Part shown: positions 11,801 through 22,789 of the stretch, in pieces
Numbering within the stretch: position 1 is the stretch's first letter
How the letters are laid out: each line of letters starts with the position of its first letter
From: Neoechinorhynchus agilis
Taxonomy: Eukaryota > Acanthocephala
Length of the DNA: 64,000 nt
Assembly (NCBI GenBank): GCA_051530055.1
Contig: CM121343.1
Span: 2,170,001 to 2,234,000 of the forward strand
Direction: 5' to 3'
Made by a program: the position numbers and the translations under genes
Notes under the pieces: generated by a model
What the model was told of the DNA's origin: nothing
The model's input: only the letters and a program-made list of their open reading frames with translations
Database searches by the model: none

Positions 11801-14800
11801 CCGTTTTATTTATAGGCCATGAACGTACCTTTGTCCCAACGCATGGCATGTCCATCATCGTCGACCTGGAAACTTGGCCTCAAATGCTTGAATGCATGTA
11901 TTTTGGCAGGATTTGACACGGGTAAGCGCGATGTTTTGGCATTTTTACTCAATTTTTGCGGTATTTTCGAACCAAAAAGGAATCACCCATAAAAAATACA
12001 ACATTGCCTCTCTCCTTAACTTTAACTTGAAAATATTTTCATAGCAGCGTTGTAGTTTAATTGAATTCTATTTTTGCATAGATAAAAAGGTAGATTATTG
12101 ATTAATCAAATTACTATTTAAACTCAAAAATTGTCATAATGAGTTTAAAGTTCTATTTTCGTTGCTTGTAGCCATAATGTTTCAGGATTTTTAGTCGACT
12201 TTTGCGGTATTTTCGAACGGAATGTAATCACCCCTAACAAATACAACATTGCTTCTCTCCTTAACTTTAATTTGAAATATATTCAGTCGCTAGTTTAATT
12301 GAATTCTATTTTAGATAAAAAAGTAGATTATTGATGAATCAAATTACTATTAACCCAAAGCTAATGAGTTTAAAGTTTATTTTCGTTGCTTGAATAATGT
12401 TTAGATTTTTAGTCGACTTTTGCGGTATTTTCGAAAGGAATGTAATCACCCCTAACAAATACAACATTGCTTCTCTCCTTAACTTTAATTTGAAAATATT
12501 TTGATAGCAGCGTTGAAGTTTAATTGAATTCTATTTTTGCTTAGATAAAAAGGTAGATTATTGATGAATCAAATTACTATTTAAACTCAAAAATTGTCAT
12601 AATGAGTTTAAAGTTCTATTTTCGTTGCTTGTAGCCATAATGTTTTAGGATTTTTAGTCGACTTTTGCGGTATTTTCGAACGGAATGTAATCACCCCTAA
12701 CAAATACAACATTGCTTCTCTCCTTAACTTTAATTTGAAAATATTTTGATAGCAGCGTTGAAGTTTAATTGAATTCTATTTTTGCTTAGATAAAAAGGTA
12801 GATTATTGATGAATCAAATTACTATTTAAACTCAAAAATTGTCATAATGAGTATAAAGTTCTATTTTCGTTGCTTGTAGCCATAATGTTTTAGGATTTTT
12901 AGTCGACTTTTGCGGTATTTTCGAACGGAATGTAATCACCCCTAACAAATACAACATTGCTTCTCTCCTTAACTTTAATTTGAAAATATTTTGATAGCAG
13001 CGTTGAAGTTTAATTGAATTCTATTTTTGTAGATAAAAAGGTAGATTATTGATGAATCAAATTACTATTTAAACTCAAAAATTGTCATAATGAGTATAAA
13101 GTTCTATTTTCGTTGCTTGTAGCCATAATGTTTTAGGATTTTTAGTCGACTTTTGCGGTATTTTCGAACGGAATGTAATCACCCCTAACAAATACAACAT
13201 TGCTTCTCTCCTTAACTTTAATTTGAAAATATTTTGATAGCAGCGTTGAAGTTTAATTGAATTCTATTTTTGCTTAGATAAAAAGGTAGATTATTGATGA
13301 ATCAAATTACTATTTAAACTCAAAAATTGTCATAATGAGTATAAAGTTCTATTTTCGTTGCTTGTAGCCATAATGTTTTAGGATTTTTAGTCGACTTTTG
13401 CGGTATTTCCGAACGGAATGTAATCACCCCTAACAAATACAACATTGCTTCTCTCCTTAACTTTAATTTGAAAATATTTTGATAGCAGCGTTGAAGTTTA
13501 ATTGAATTCTATTTTTGCTTAAAAAAGGTAGATTATTGATGAATCATACTATTTAAACTCAAAAATTGTCATAATGAGTATAAAGTTCTATTTTCGTTGC
13601 TTGTAGCCATAATGTTTTAGGATTTTTAGTCGACTTTTGCGGTATTTTCGAACGGAATGTAATCACCCCTAACAAATACAACATTGCTTCTCTCCTTAAC
13701 TTTAATTTGAAAATATTTTGATAGCAGCGTTGAAGTTTAATTGAATTCTATTTTTGCTTAGATAAAAAGGTAGATTATTGATGAATCAAATTACTATTTA
13801 AACTCAAAAATTGTCATAATGAGTATAAAGTTCTATTTTCGTTGCTTGTAGCCATAATGTTTTAGCATGTTTATCTGCTTTTAACCGCTTTTTACAATTT
13901 CGAACGCTCAAAAGTCCAAAGGGAACGGATAAAGATCTTTATTTTCCATTTCCTTGAGGATGCATAAAACATTCCATTTTTGAATCGCGTTATAATAGTT
14001 GGCTGGCCTGGGGTCCTGTACCATTTTCCAATTTTAAAAATTCTGTTTTGCTTGGTCCTTGTGCACCAATTGTCTCAATCGCGAGAGGTTTTTAAAAAGC
14101 AAAGCGACGGGGCATTTGTACTTTTTCCCTTTTTTCGGCAGTGGCCTTTTCTTCACTTCCTCGGTTCCTGAAATTGCGCAATCGTATTCGGGTAGGTAAA
14201 CAGGAGACAGCCTCTTTCTCAGGGTACTGTTAATGCGCCGTCTGGTCTTTTCCCTGGAGCGATTTATTCTGGCTATCGTTTAGGGGCAATTGAGCCGATT
14301 AATTATTTTGCTGTCCATCTTTAACCCCGCATTTGCATGTCGTCTCTTTAGTTGAACTAGACGATAAAGTTCTATGGGAGCATATATGCGACACGTTCAC
14401 GAAATTCTTATTTCCCTACCCTCAAATGAGTTCAATGGTCGATCCGGAATACGTTTGTTACGATTGTATTGCAGTTGATGCAATTGAACTTATTCTGAGG
14501 AAGATTCATGACGGACCGGACCATTATTGTACCTTAGCATCGAATCTTTTGAGTATTATCGTTCGCGGTAGTGACTTCAAGGTGGTTGCAGACCAAAGTG
14601 AAGCTGTTCCAACAACAATAACCGAGACCGAGGTTACTAAGCGACTTCATTTCGCCCATAAATGTTTTAAACTATTGTCTATGTGCGGTACCGGTGAATC
14701 TCTGCGATCAAATGGAACGCCCGGTGCCCGCGATGAAGAGTTGGTTAAACGAGAGCCGACTATGCTCCAACGCTTAGCAGCGCCGATGCTGGTTGAGCGA

Positions 14801-15286
14801 TGTAGATCGACGACGATTTCATTTAATAAGGGCGGTGAATATTTAGATATCTAAAATAGAAATCATTGGCGAATAAGACAATTATATTTCGATTTGAAGC
14901 CGAGCAGTCATTATCGAATGCATATCTTTTGGACAGGTATGAACAATATTTTTAACTTATCAATGAAAATGTCTGTCTTAAACTCTACAAGAAGTAGATA
15001 CGAGGAATTCAGTGTTGCTGGAAGCGCCGTGATTGCAATGCTCAACTCTATTCTTCATACGCCTGGTATAAAATAGCATAGCGTCTATCTTGCTCTTCCA
15101 TCTAAATCTTTAGTTGATAAAACGTCATGGAATTCATTGGTTTCAATGTACGATCCGCTACTAAGGCTCACTAAGGAACAGCGAGACGAACTCGCTGATG
15201 TGAGAGCATACGAAATACTTTTGGCATTCGTGCCGTTCCTCAAGCAGCCATACGAGATATGCCCTAAAGATCACATACAACCGTGA
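5808..15286 (+). CDS. mon2: MON2 homologue (trans-Golgi HEAT-repeat regulator), multi-exon
   Basis: The product resembles MON2, a large HEAT-repeat relative of the Sec7 Arf-GEFs that acts at the trans-Golgi and endosomes with Dopey and flippase. Exons read by eye are 5808-5907, 5959-6174, 6354-6485, 6530-6644, 6692-6726, 6866-7171, 7218-7346, from 7404, 7997-8893, from 8943, about 9300-9385, 9597-10689, 11108-11760, 11816-11921, from 14352, 14992-15065 and 15114-15286. The N-terminus (LLEQILAELRQVSNDTKRK, then IKEAAETASQLIR), ALDARSSVRKSAIHTLF and the block PSSSTWKLGLKCL match MON2 landmarks in order. Near 8237-8313 the frame changes, probably through a small intron. The ends near 7450, 9059 and 14840 are uncertain. 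Introns contain a LINE tail (7483-7800) and a satellite (11930-13870). TTTACTAG directly before the ATG could be a splice acceptor. Confidence 0.88.
7483..7800 (-). mobile_element. LINE 3'-terminal fragment inside a MON2 intron
   Basis: The minus strand encodes FVPFGVENYGALGSSAF, then LLQDLSKKLREATGDSRAG and FLRKNISLAVQR, which is the extreme C-terminal block of the same LINE type seen at 601-1850. It is 5'-truncated and lies between MON2 exons starting at 7404 and 7997. The open 120-codon minus frame (7483-7845) is a different frame of this fragment and not a gene. Confidence 0.7.
11930..13870 (+). repeat. ~245-bp tandem satellite, about 8 copies, in a MON2 intron
   Basis: The block AGTCGACTTTTGCGGTATTT recurs at 12193, 12411, 12656, 12901, 13144, 13389 and 13628, with a diverged copy starting near 11938. 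Spacing is mostly 239-245 bp, with one shortened unit of 218. Inner copies are nearly identical and the first copies are the most diverged, which fits expansion by unequal exchange. The array lies wholly in the ~2.4-kb intron between the exon ending 11921 and the exon starting 14352. Confidence 0.92.
13930..14110 (+). repeat. Dispersed repeat related to 2930-3080
   Basis: It shares the ordered blocks ATCTTTATTTTCCATT, ATAGTTGGCTGG, CCATTTTCCAA and GCGAGAGGTTTTT with 2930-3080. It sits between the satellite and the next MON2 exon, within the same intron. Confidence 0.5.
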
Positions 15287-15499
15287 GTGAGAAGAGTGAG
15301 TATACGCACTTGAGTAAGTGTGAGCTTTCCAATCATAAAAAAAGGCGATTGTGAACGAGTATTATGAACAGTGGTGGGTCCGCTCATTAATGACGATTTT
15401 TAAGCAGAGACAGACCCACTCATATCAATATGTCTTGGATTATTATTTTCGGGGGGAAAAGATACCGGGGAATATTGATTAGTGGAATTGTTTAGAAGT

Positions 15500-15700
15500 C
15501 TACACCCGCGGTAAATGATTATTTAGATTAAAGACGTTTCGAGCGTCGTAGGGTTCATCATCAGTCATAAAATACAAATGATTGAATGGTGCGTCGATCG
15601 ACAATATTTCTAGATTCTTTTTATTTTTAAATTTTTGTCCATATGAAAGTTGTCTACTTTTAAATTTGGCAATGAAATCCTCGTTGCTAAGAGACGACAT
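15500..15700 (-). CDS. Small ORF (66 aa) with a ribozyme-like repeat at its 3' end
   Basis: An ATG-started minus-strand frame encodes MSSLSNEDFIAKFKSRQLSY and ends after a segment made by the repeat at about 15530-15567 (FMTDDEPYDARNVFNL). The same repeat in other copies is a noncoding foldback, so the C-terminal third is probably exapted or fortuitous. The ORF is divergent to the one starting at 15739, with only 38 bp between the start codons. No known family. It may be chance. Confidence 0.2.
   Translation of the reverse strand: MSSLSNEDFIAKFKSRQLSYGQKFKNKKNLEILSIDAPFNHLYFMTDDEPYDARNVFNLNNHLPRV
15530..15570 (-). repeat. Single hammerhead-like repeat arm
   Basis: The minus strand reads CTGATGATGAACCC, then CGAAACGTCTTTAAT. 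This is one arm of the family that forms a complete foldback at 16004-16122. The hairpin stem between the two core blocks is weak here (GA/TC only), so this copy looks decayed. Confidence 0.55.
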
Positions 15701-15738
15701 TACAGCTTTCCTTTATGTATCAACAATTAAAAAGTAAA

Positions 15739-15957
15739 ATGGCAACGAATACAACATTGAATATTGCTGAAAAGAAGCGTGAGTTAACCAGCCCCAATTG
15801 CCGAAAGTATGGTATTGATTGGTATGGTTTGTTGGCGGTTGTTGGTTTTGTACTTACCTTTATTTTGTACATGGCACTTGTCGTTACATATGTAGTGTCA
15901 GTATATAGCAAGAGTGCTCCTCGGAGTTCAGGATTTTCCAAATCATCGATTGACTGA
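15739..15957 (+). CDS. Putative small single-pass membrane protein (72 aa)
   Basis: A frame from ATG 15739 (MATNTTLNIAEKKRELTSP) to TGA 15957 contains one strong hydrophobic segment of about 26 residues (LLAVVGFVLTFILYMALVVT) with a charged N-terminal flank (EKKRE, KYGIDWYG) and a Ser-rich tail. An upstream in-frame Met at 15715 is less likely, since it adds only a short basic leader. No family recognised. It lies between repeats, 450 bp after MON2, so it could also be a surviving piece of a larger gene. Confidence 0.4.
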   Translation: MATNTTLNIAEKKRELTSPNCRKYGIDWYGLLAVVGFVLTFILYMALVVTYVVSVYSKSAPRSSGFSKSSID

Positions 15958-16003
15958 AAGAGGAAATAAATTTTGTAATGTTTATATGTGAGGTGCCGGG
16001 GTT

Positions 16004-16122
16004 TTATTTATTAAAGACGTTTCGAACCTCGTCGGGTTCATCATCAGTTTGTTAAAGTGTTTTTATTGCTAATTAACAAACTGATGATGAACCCGACGAG
16101 GTTCGAAACGTCTTTAATCGAA
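16004..16122. repeat. Foldback element with paired hammerhead-like motifs
   Basis: The arms at about 16004-16050 and 16076-16122 are perfect inverted copies around a short AT-rich loop. On the plus strand the right arm reads CTGATGA, an extra T, GAACC, a CGACGA loop, GGTTC, GAAA and CGTC, which is a hammerhead-like core with a perfect 5-bp stem. The left arm gives the same motif on the minus strand. Related copies lie at 15530 and 55415. Confidence 0.75.
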
Positions 16123-16144
16123 ATAATCATTTTCCGGACAAGGA

Positions 16145-16860
16145 ATGCCAACTGCCCGCAATATTGACAAAATTCGCGAACAAGAAGTTTTGGAAAGACA
16201 ACGAATCCTTCCTTACCATCTTCACATGAACTTAGAAATGGCGGAGTGCGTTTATCTCACAGGCGCCATACTGACTGAAATATCTGCTATGAATATTGAT
16301 TCGCCTCGAAAACGACAGCTTAACAAACAATTCTTCCACCAGATTAAACAATATGAACGGCAACCCTTCTTTGGATCACCGGATACTTGTAAAGAACACG
16401 TAATGGCAGCAATATGATGTGTCAAAAATGCCGATTGGAATGGAGCATGCGATTTGCTTATCAACGACAAAATGAATCGAAAAGTGTGGGGACGATTAGC
16501 CACTCCGAATTTCCCCATTGAACAAATCCAAGCAACCGTTACAAACGCAGCCAAAATAGAATGCCTCAAGATTTTTTTAATGTGCTTGGCAACGTCTTAT
16601 ACAAACTTACGACTTAAGACGCTCTCTGATATGTTTGACCTTCCAGAGTACCTAGAGTATTCCAAAGACCTTCCTGTGAATACTACGGTCGAATGTGTTA
16701 AGCGGATTGTCAGTGATATGATTTCTCGAGGTGAAATAAGAGCAAAATTGAGTGAACAGGACGATCATTTGGTTATGCTTCACTCCCGGCAAACTCCGGT
16801 TGCGTCTTGGTTGGGAGTCTCGGGAAATTGCCTGAACAATGTACTTATTTTTATCGATGT
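16145..16860 (+). pseudogene. eif3c: eIF3 subunit C, truncated intronless pseudogene
   Basis: The frame matches the C-terminal part of translation initiation factor eIF3c. It has the block LPYHLHMNLEMAECVYLTGA, then KRQLNKQFFHQIKQYERQP, CKEHVMAA, NADWNGACDLLINDKMNRKV, METLSDMF-like LKTLSDMFDL and HLVMLHSRQTP. A TGA interrupts it at 16415-16417, after which the homology continues in the same frame to about 16830. The N-terminal two thirds and the extreme C-terminus are missing. The 5' break is next to a foldback (16004-16122) and the 3' break is next to an RT fragment. Continuous homology without introns suggests a processed copy. A working eIF3c gene must lie elsewhere. Confidence 0.8.
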
Positions 16861-16861
16861 T

Positions 16862-17235
16862 CACTAATAGCCCTGCCAAATTGTACGCGTTTTAGAAGGA
16901 TTCAGCGCTCCTTTGAAGATCTTCCAAGGATGTTGCTGGAGTTCCATTATCATCAGCGTACTGAAGTTTCGTTACATTGATGAAAGATGTTTACGAAATC
17001 GACTTCAGACGTCTGAGATTGAATGGATCTCCATCAAATTTGTACCGGACTTGTACGTGTTTCGTCCTTTGACATAGTAGGACGGTCGCCATGGAGATCG
17101 AGAACAATGCCTGGGCAAGAACGCATCCTTGCTTTACTCCGGTAGTGATTTTGGATGCCGGGAAACAAGACGATCCATCCTCCGATTCCGAAATTCTTCG
17201 GGCATCTAAACCTTAGATCCCCCGGATCGCAAATA
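16862..17235 (-). mobile_element. RTE-like LINE fragment (RT palm), minus strand
   Basis: The minus strand carries GVKQGC-like coding, then RYKFDGDPFNLRRLKS and LQYADDN near 16970, a standard RT catalytic box. Several frame changes show decay. It abuts the eIF3c pseudogene on one side and a plus-strand RTE-like fragment on the other, so the element has been rearranged. Confidence 0.65.
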
Positions 17236-17374
17236 CGTGGTTCATCAAGCGGTCGACACAACTTCCCACCTACCACAGTGGAGGATACAAGTCGCAGATA
17301 AACTTCATCTTGGTACAAAAAAGACATGTCCGCTCTCATCGACGCCAAAGTCATCCCATACGAAACGATTGCAA

Positions 17375-17408
17375 CACAAATTTTCGACGTCTTGCGTCTT
17401 CGTCAGGA
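17375..17408 (-). repeat. Hammerhead-like motif, minus strand
   Basis: The minus strand reads CCTGACGA, an extra A, GACG, a CAAGA loop, CGTC and GAAA. This is the same plan as the foldback motifs at 4294 and 16080, with a perfect 4-bp stem. No inverted partner is visible nearby. Confidence 0.55.
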
Positions 17409-17479
17409 AGCTTTTCTGGCGTCGAAAATTTGAAGCAATAAATAAATAAAACACCCATTTTCCGTTCGAAAATAAATCT

Positions 17480-18440
17480 GGAATAAAACATGAGGGTGTT
17501 GGGAAAAGAGGCTTTCCGTAATATTATGATTGCAACACAGCATCGACCAGTAATCGCAGATATTAACATTGAGATGCCTAAACGAATGCACGAGAAAAGC
17601 ACAGGTCCATCGCGCATAAAATTGTGGCTCTTTCACGAAAAATCTAAAGAAATAGCTTCCCAGATAACATTGCCTTGCTGTGCTACAAGTAACCAAATGT
17701 GGAACGAAGCCAAGTACTCTATCCACAAATCGCTCATCAAAACGCTGGGAACTACAAAACCTGTAAAACGATATATAAAGCGAGACGCATGGTTGTGGAC
17801 AGAGGAATGAAAGAGAAGGTCAGAGAAAGGAAGCGAATTTATCACTTGTTCCTGGAAACAAGACGGAGGTGAATTAGGAAGTCTATCGATCCGCCAAGCG
17901 GGAATCGAAGAGAACTGTAGCTATTGCTCGTGCACGACATTATGAAATGGTGAGTAGGAAATCGGATTCGCGAGAGGGGGAGCGAGACTATACAGGCTTG
18001 TCAAATGTCGCCACGTTCAGACCATGGATATTGAAAAGTTCTACTGCATCACGACAGAAGAGTTCCCTCACCCACAGATCCCAGATTCCCCCAAGGCGTT
18101 GGAGAAGTACAAGAGGCAATCAAAGGGATGAAATAAGGGAAAGCAGCAGGACCAGACGACATTCCGGTTGAGTTGTGGAAGGCAAGATGCTGGAACCCAA
18201 CGCCATGGCTGGCGGTACTATTTAATTAGATCGTTGACGATTACAGAATGCCAACCGATTGACGGCAGAGTAGCCGAATGCTGCAATCATCCCCCAATGC
18301 GGCTATTATCGCATACAATGAAGAAATTCGAACGCATAGTCGATCGGCAAATTCGTAAAATGGTAGACATAACGACTAACTAAACGGGATTCGTCAGCGA
18401 ATGTGGAACAACATACGCAATAATAACACGTCTATTGAAA
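17480..18440 (+). mobile_element. RTE-like LINE fragment (endonuclease end and RT start)
   Basis: The plus frames give QHRPVIADINIEMPKRM, SRIKLWLFHEK, KLIKTLGTTKPVKR and WLWTEE, then a Lys/Arg-rich linker, ELWKA-like coding (near 18175) and NGRHND-like RT-start coding near 18360. This is the usual order between the APE endonuclease and RT of RTE/craft-type LINEs. Frames shift several times, so the copy is inactive. Confidence 0.65.
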
Positions 18441-18459
18441 ACACAAAAAAAAAGATTTA

Positions 18460-18760
18460 GGAGGACCAATGTACCTTTGGATCCTCATCCGTTAATATGG
18501 GAATATGCAGCCGAGGGATGTCCGTTCGGGCGGTAATATCTGGTCGGAGGGATGTCTATTCGGGTAGGAACTATCCAGTCGGGGACGGTTCGTTCGGGTG
18601 AGGATGTGTCCGTTTGTTTGAGAATATCCGGTAGGAAGCTCTGTTCTGATGGAATTGATGTTTATTGCTTGCAGGAGCGCTTGTAAGGTTGGTCTTTCCT
18701 CAGAATCATTTCGGGTTATGATATCCGAGAAGATTGGGAAGCATGGAAAAAGGAGCGTAG
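18460..18760 (+). repeat. GT-rich degenerate repeat shared with 2400-2610
   Basis: Several degenerate copies of a short GGATGTCCGTTCGGG-like block are followed by the sequence shared with 2400-2610. The core TTATGATATCCGAGAAGATTGG recurs in the right-end satellite. The repeat runs directly into the 3' end of a minus-strand LINE. Confidence 0.5.
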
Positions 18761-21300
18761 ATACAGGGAGGTGCGCGGTATAGGAGGGTGAAACGAATTA
18801 GCATTACGAGTGTTGTGCTCGTGTGAAAAGGGAGCGATATGTGGAAGTAATTGTGGTTGTAGGGTTGAGAGGCGTTTTGATTGTTTTATGGAAATAGCAT
18901 CAAGGCATTTGGTGAGAGGGGGAAAGTCAGATGTGCAAATTTTAGATGCTGTTTTATGAAGAATTTCAAGACGGCGGATTTGAGATTTGGAACGGTTGCA
19001 GAAGACGCGATAACCGTGGGTGAGGATGGTAAGATAATACAGATGCAAAATTTGTAGATTTCGGGTGAAGGGATTCCTAAATGTCAGAGGCGTTTGAGTA
19101 GATAAATTTTAAACGTGTTGTGCTTGAGGGACAGAGTGATGTGCTAGTCCCATTTCAAATTTGATTGAAATTGGATACGCAGAGTTCTTAGGGAGGTTAC
19201 TCGTAGGATGTCATTTAGAAGCTCAGAGCAAGCTGTGGGGTTGGGTGAGAGAGGGGATCATTTCGAAGAATTTAGAGAAATTGAGCTGGAGTTTGTGATT
19301 TTTGCAGACATTTTTATGTGTGTGATTTCTTTAGAGGTTAAGGAAAGGGAGAGGTGGGGTGGTGGATGGGTGATGCGGGTGAGATCGTCGGTGTGTAAGA
19401 AAAGTTGAACATATATTTGCCATTGTTAAATCTATATTTGGCGCAACTAAAGAATTATATAATTTAATTAATTTTCGGCTTGAGCGTGGGCCTTCTTCAG
19501 ATATTGTTTGCAAGGTTTTTCAACTGTGAATGCTTGAAAAAACTTGCAAACAATATCTGAAGGCCCACGCTCAGGCCGAAAATTAATTAAATTAATCTAT
19601 AATTCTTTAGTTGCGCCAAATATCAATATAATAAAAGTTTAGAGTGAGAGGAGAGAGGTTTGAGGTCGCCTAGGAAAATATTAAAGAGAAGTGGTGACAG
19701 CACAGCACCTTGAGGCACGCCTTTGGTGATGGATAGGCTGATTGAAGAGGTAGAACGGCAGTGAATGTATTGTTTGCGATTGAGAAGATAAGATTCGAGC
19801 CAGCGGATCTGCCACAAGTTGAGACCAAAATCGGAGCAGGCCCGGAGAAGGAGTGGATGGTCCACTGAGTCGAAAGCTTCAGATAAATCAAGTTGAACGA
19901 GACGGGTGACATGGGAGGGATTATTGTCGAGGTTACGTAGGAGCGTGTCATAAATGCAAAGCAGGGCATCGGTTGCAGAAAATCAGAGTAGGAAGCCAAA
20001 TTGTAGGGGCCATAACTTTTCGTGGAGAAGTGAAAGAAGGCGAGATTTAAAACATTTTTCGATGATTTTTGAAAGTGTTAAAAATGAAAATTGAACGGAA
20101 TGATTCGACCGAAATAGGATGCCTTTTTTTGGAACGAGTATAACTTTGGCAGTTTTCAGGCAAGAGGGGTAGATGCCATATAAAAAGCTGAGGTTTATAA
20201 TGTATCTAAGAGGGTCGAGAAGTTCGGGGATGGTGTAGCGAAGAACGCAGTATGAGATTTCGGATTGAGAGGACCAATTTTTAGGTAATTTCACGAGGTA
20301 CTTTAGTTCTTCATGTGATGAAACTAAAGGGAGTATCGCCAGGTTGATAAAAGTTTCAGGTGTGGGCGTGAAAGATTGTGTGGAGAGTGATGTTGAGCAG
20401 TGATTGTAAATTGAGTCAGGGCAGAGGTTCTGATGAATGGAATCTAGAACCTGTATTAATTCAGTGGAGAACAAATTAGGGAAGGGATCCGGGTGGCGTA
20501 GACCAAGAGAGTCCTTGACGGCCCGCCACCATGTTGAGTTGCCACTTGATCGAACTTTAGAAGAAAGGAAGTTTTTGCGGGCGATAAGTATTTTGTTAGT
20601 AAGTGCTTTTTGTAAACGATGAGAGTCTGGGTTGTTATTGCGATGGGCCTTTGAAGCTTGCCTTTGTAGAAGTTTCAGAATGGAGGTTATCCATGAAGGG
20701 TCGCGGTTGGAGATCCTAATGAATTTCTTGGGAATTGCCGAAGCTAGCGAATTTTCTATGATTGAGGTTAGGGAGGACATGGCCAAGGAAGGGTTATTTG
20801 TGTTGTCAGAGTGGGAGAGGAATGGTCACAGGTCGCGTGGGGAGGGAGTTCAGAGCCGGATGAGTAGGCGTCGATATTTGTGAACATTTTTTTGAGGTGA
20901 GCGTCAAGACGAGTTGGGAAGTCAATAAGTTGGCGCAAGTCGGAGAAGGGTAAAAGAGGAAATAGATTATTGAGGTCCCCTGTAATTAAGAAATGCTGCG
21001 AATTTGGGGAGTTTATGAGCTCCATCATAGAGTCAATTTGGAGCAAGGAGGACCCAGATCGAGAGGCCGGAGGACGATAGACGCCAGCCATGGCGAATTC
21101 TCTAAGCCCGTTTCTCAGAGGAGCTATGAAATGAACAGCGATGAATTCTAAATCGGGGTTTTGAAGAGTGCGGTCATCGCGGTATGTATGGAAGGAGGAG
21201 TACCCGAGAAGGATGGCTGAGTCTCTGTTGAAGGGGGTAAGCCACAATTCTGTTAAGATGACTACGTTGGCTTTTGAGGTAGATGAAATGAGTTAAATTT
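18740..21300 (-). mobile_element. CR1/Jockey-like LINE, nearly full ORF2 length, degenerate
   Basis: Minus-strand blocks run in the correct order. First come APE endonuclease parts near 21247-20768 (MAGVYRPPAS, LITGDLNN, LIDFPTRL). Then the RT N-terminus at 20786-19983 (ILVPKKG, LSKIIEKCFKSRL, LWPLQFGFL). Next is the RT core near 19865-19623 (LDLSKAFDTVDH-type coding, then KGVPQGAVLSPLLFNIF). Last is the C-terminal QIRRLEILHKTASKI at 19048-18716. A foldback of about 200 bp is inserted in the RT at 19425-19635. Frames are broken in a few places, so this is a recent but dead copy. Confidence 0.8.
19425..19635. repeat. Foldback inserted in the CR1/Jockey-like LINE
   Basis: The arms (about 19438-19520 and 19540-19622) are inverted copies reading from AACTAAAGAATTATA to CTTGCAAACAATATCTGAAG. 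The left arm on the minus strand has CTGAAGA, extra A, GGC, a ten-base loop, GCC and GAAA. The right arm has lost three bases of this motif. Its insertion inside RT coding sequence dates it as younger than the LINE. Confidence 0.75.
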
Positions 21301-21303
21301 TAT

Positions 21304-21980
21304 CTAGTTTAGTGAGGAGGCTATGAGCATTGGAGTAGAAAACGGTTGGGAGAGAATTTTGGATTTGGTGCTCTCCAGTACAGTGTTATCGACCTGGATG
21401 GACTGATTCTTTTCAGACGCCATATATTCAGTTTTGTTTAGGTTTAATCGTAACCCGAAGTTCGCAAGACGGTCACTCGATGCCTGCATTAAGACCTGCT
21501 GATCCGTCTGGTTATCCGTCGATAGGAGTATATCATCGGCGTAGAGGATCGTATATGGCATCGGTCGCGGAATGTCGCGAGATATTGTGCCCATTAACAA
21601 AATGAATAGCAGCGGTGATAGTGCGCTTCCTTGGTGGACACCTACTGATATATTGAAAGGCGTTGAGATTCCTACTGAACATCCAACACAGCTTCTTGAC
21701 TTATAGTAGAAAACCTTGACCCACTTCACAAGTATTTCAGGTACTCTGTGTTGTCGCAGCGCTCACAATATAAGCTCGTGGTGGATGCAATCCAATGCCT
21801 TCTTTAAGTCAAAGAACGCGATAAATAGGTCTTTCTTTTTCTCGCGATACTTTTGGCGGAGCATCTGAATGTGAACATAACATCGAAGTGACCAATAGTG
21901 ACCAAAAAAAGAAATACGAACCTGTGAGATAAGGTTGTCCCGGCTCTTCTGTCCTGCCAACATGTCATTCATCCACATTT
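21304..21980 (-). mobile_element. RTE-like LINE fragment (RT), minus strand
   Basis: Minus-strand coding includes KKDLFIAFFDLKKALDCIHH near 21800 and VGVHQGSALSPLLFILL with TILYADDILL near 21550, all standard RT motifs, in two frames separated by one shift. A different LINE (18740-21300) abuts it on the same strand. Confidence 0.75.
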
Positions 21981-22229
21981 ACATCTTGGATCGGAGATTT
22001 TCTTTGATAACTTCCTCGTGTGATACCGAAGAGGATTTCAAAAAGTGCCAGAAAGCAGTGCGCTCAGTCATACTCATTTCTATCATTACCATTCACTCAT
22101 CCCAACTCAAATTTTCGAGTCGCCCCCGGATTTCTCTCTTTGGGATAATAAATCGTTCTTTGTCGGCATCCCGCAACGATTTTCCCTGAACCCACACCCC
22201 GCACCGACAGGTTCAAATACTTCGGATCA

Positions 22230-22785
22230 TTCATCAAAGTTGAAAGCGATTTACAATATGAGAAGTGTCATCAAGAATAAGCGCTGCATGGACTAAACGG
22301 CGATCGATAACCTGTGTACTTTGCGATCGCAGAATAAATAGTAGCCTAAAGTCGAAGATCTACAAGACAGTTATCCGACCTGTAGCAATGTATGGTGCTG
22401 AATGCTGGCCGATGACCAAAGCTACAAATAAGCGCCTATTAGTCATGGAGATGAGGATGTTGAGGTGGATAAGTGTGCTTACTCTGCGTGAGTATATCCG
22501 AAATGAAGACGTAAAGACGAAGCATGGAGTAACGCCGATACAAAACAAGCTGTAGGAAGCGCGTCTGTCCTAAAAGCTAATGACGACCCAATCATCAAAA
22601 GGAGTCTTGGAATCCAAGTCGAAGGAAGACGCCCTAAAGGACGACCGAGGCAAAGATGGCTGGACGCCTTACACCAGGACCTCAAGGCTGCAAACCGGCA
22701 CCCGGATATGGCACATGGCAGGGGAAATTGGAGGGCTAGATCGATAAGAGCCGACCCCGCCATTGTGCAGGACAAAGGTTAAATA
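22230..22785 (+). mobile_element. RTE-like LINE C-terminal fragment, plus strand
   Basis: The plus frames give SSLKSKIYKTVIRPVAMYGA, ECWPMTKAT, MRMLRWISVL, then GRRPKGRPRQRWLDAL. This is the classic C-terminal tail of RTE/craft-type elements. It faces away from the RT fragment at 21304-21980, so the two pieces were joined by inversion or are separate copies. Confidence 0.75.
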
Positions 22786-22789
22786 AGAA

